DNA of 5,976 bases from Fimbriimonadales bacterium (GTDB taxonomy: Bacteria; Armatimonadota; Fimbriimonadia; Fimbriimonadales; ATM1), in contig JAICGT010000084.1 of the NCBI GenBank assembly GCA_025922995.1, positions 1-5,976 on the forward strand, read 5' to 3'. The notes beneath the pieces are model-generated. The model ran no database searches and was not told where the DNA came from. It was given only the letters and a program-made list of their open reading frames with translations. Numbering within the stretch: position 1 is the stretch's first letter; every line of letters begins with the position of its first letter. The position numbers and the translations under genes were made by a program. Positions 5,058 through 5,976 of the stretch are shown piece by piece.

Positions 5058-5976
5058 GTTCGGTTTTTCCTTTCGGCGAGTGAAGCTATACCCCAGATCG
5101 CCATGGCGACAAGAATACCGGTAAGGATCGGAGTCAGGATCGAGGGCTGGATCTTGTGTGCCGTGCCGAACACTGCGTTCTCCAGGGCCACCGCTCTGCC
5201 GGGAAAGGCCGTCCAGGCTGCGCTGACCGCGGTCGGGACAACCAAGCACGCCAACGCTGCGCGGGATGACGGCGGCCTTTTGAGCGCGTATGCGCCGACG
5301 ACAGGAACTAACAAGCCCGGAATAACAATGCTCGACACCTTGTACCAAAGGTCAACGACACTGTCGACCTTAATCGCGAGCACAATTCCAAGCAGGGTCG
5401 CAATCGCGATCCCCAACCTCGTGTAATTTGTGATTACCGCTTCGTTTGTGATTCCGCGAAGCCGAACAAAGAAGTCGCGCGAGATGGTTGTCCCGCTAAC
5501 AAACGTGTAGCCGATGACCGCGGCGATGATCGAGCCGAACATGCCTGCGAAGAACACCCCCTTCATGCCGGACGGCAGCAATTGGTCGCCGAAGAGTGGA
5601 AACAGCTTCGTACCCATGAGCTCAGGATCCGATCCGCGCAGCGCTATGCCTCCGTACATGGCCGTCAGCGTCGTCAACGTGTCGAAAACGATCCAGAATA
5701 TAACCGCGAGGAGCACACCCCGACGGGCAGCAGCCTCGCTCCTTACGGCAGCGACTCGCTGATGAAATCCGGGGTCGACGAATGTCCATGCTCCCAAGAA
5801 CATGAAGCTGACGACGACAAAGATGCCCTTGCCGCCGTCCCAGTTTCGTTCGGCAGCAGGCAGGTCCGGAATCACCTGCCAAGGCGCACCGTACTTGGAG
5901 ACTGCCATGAACAAGATCATGAGGAAGGCCGAGTACATCATCACGAAGCTGATGGTGTTGCTGCGCGCGTCGGCCA
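5054..5976 (-). CDS. sodium:solute symporter (SSS family), C-terminal part
   Basis: The visible 307 residues are the C-terminal portion of an inner-membrane secondary transporter of the sodium:solute symporter family (TC 2.A.21), which normally has about 500-570 residues and 13-14 helices. Its 5' end lies beyond the right edge; the frame is open to the last base. Family features: TFVDPGFHQRVAAVRSEAAARRG before a helix VLLAVIFWIVFDTLTTLTAMYGG, then GVFFAGMFGSIIAAVIGYTFVSGTTISRDFF, the helix whose serine/threonine residues form the Na2 sodium site in characterised members. I count about seven hydrophobic helices, ending in LTPILTGILVAMAIWGIASLAERKNRT, a short basic cytoplasmic tail. The substrate cannot be read from this; SSS members carry sugars, amino acids, nucleosides, vitamins or carboxylates. 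Its stop overlaps the FHA start by ATGA. Confidence 0.9.
   Translation of the reverse strand, partial: ADARSNTISFVMMYSAFLMILFMAVSKYGAPWQVIPDLPAAERNWDGGKGIFVVVSFMFLGAWTFVDPGFHQRVAAVRSEAAARRGVLLAVIFWIVFDTLTTLTAMYGGIALRGSDPELMGTKLFPLFGDQLLPSGMKGVFFAGMFGSIIAAVIGYTFVSGTTISRDFFVRLRGITNEAVITNYTRLGIAIATLLGIVLAIKVDSVVDLWYKVSSIVIPGLLVPVVGAYALKRPPSSRAALACLVVPTAVSAAWTAFPGRAVALENAVFGTAHKIQPSILTPILTGILVAMAIWGIASLAERKNRT

Noticed and set aside
5058..5348. 97-codon N-terminal extension of the FHA gene
   Set aside because: It lies entirely within the symporter coding region in another frame; the ATG at 5057 has a ribosome binding site and an ATGA overlap.
4299..5426. 375-codon plus-strand open frame
   Set aside because: It lies antisense to two tRNAs, the FHA gene and part of the symporter, all of which have strong independent evidence.

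Overview
The window looks like chromosomal DNA of a free-living bacterium with moderately high GC. The gene set is a complex I subunit with a Thermus/Chloroflexota-style insertion, HslU, an FHA-domain protein, a sodium:solute symporter, and a secreted protein whose C-terminus recalls the pseudopilin-like H-X9-DG proteins common in Armatimonadota and Planctomycetota. Armatimonadota is my best guess, but this is inference from protein style, not a marker-gene result. No phage, IS element or CRISPR array is visible.

Left part (1-1890). The 5' end of nuoG runs off the left edge on the minus strand, preceded by a 69-aa very acidic unknown protein (335-544). Divergently, on the plus strand, lies a tight set of three genes: an SRPBCC/AHSA1 protein (570-947), a membrane-anchored PIG-L/LmbE-type deacetylase (950-1687), and the first ~65 codons of an APH-type phosphotransferase starting in an ATGA overlap (1684).

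Middle (about 1880-3700). The phosphotransferase stops abruptly near 1880-1895 and meets the 3'-truncated, convergent hslU. hslU keeps only the N-terminal AAA+ part with Walker A and most of the I-domain, and appears to carry three single-base frame disruptions. Its start region is an 11-bp perfect hairpin that hides a strong Shine-Dalgarno sequence in the stem and presents the AUG in the loop. Upstream of it (minus strand) is a 349-aa exported protein of unknown function with a strong ribosome binding site.

Right part (3700-5976). A mostly gene-poor stretch holds one doubtful 65-aa ORF. It is followed by a minus-strand transcription unit: sodium:solute symporter (5' end off the window), FHA-domain protein (ATGA overlap), then tRNA-Tyr, tRNA-Thr, tRNA-Gly and a strong intrinsic terminator (4154-4183).

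The most interesting points are the SD-sequestering hairpin at the hslU start and the double truncation that fuses the phosphotransferase and hslU remnants. The indels in hslU make pseudogene decay, sequencing error and assembly artefact all live explanations. I see no convincing new multi-gene system.
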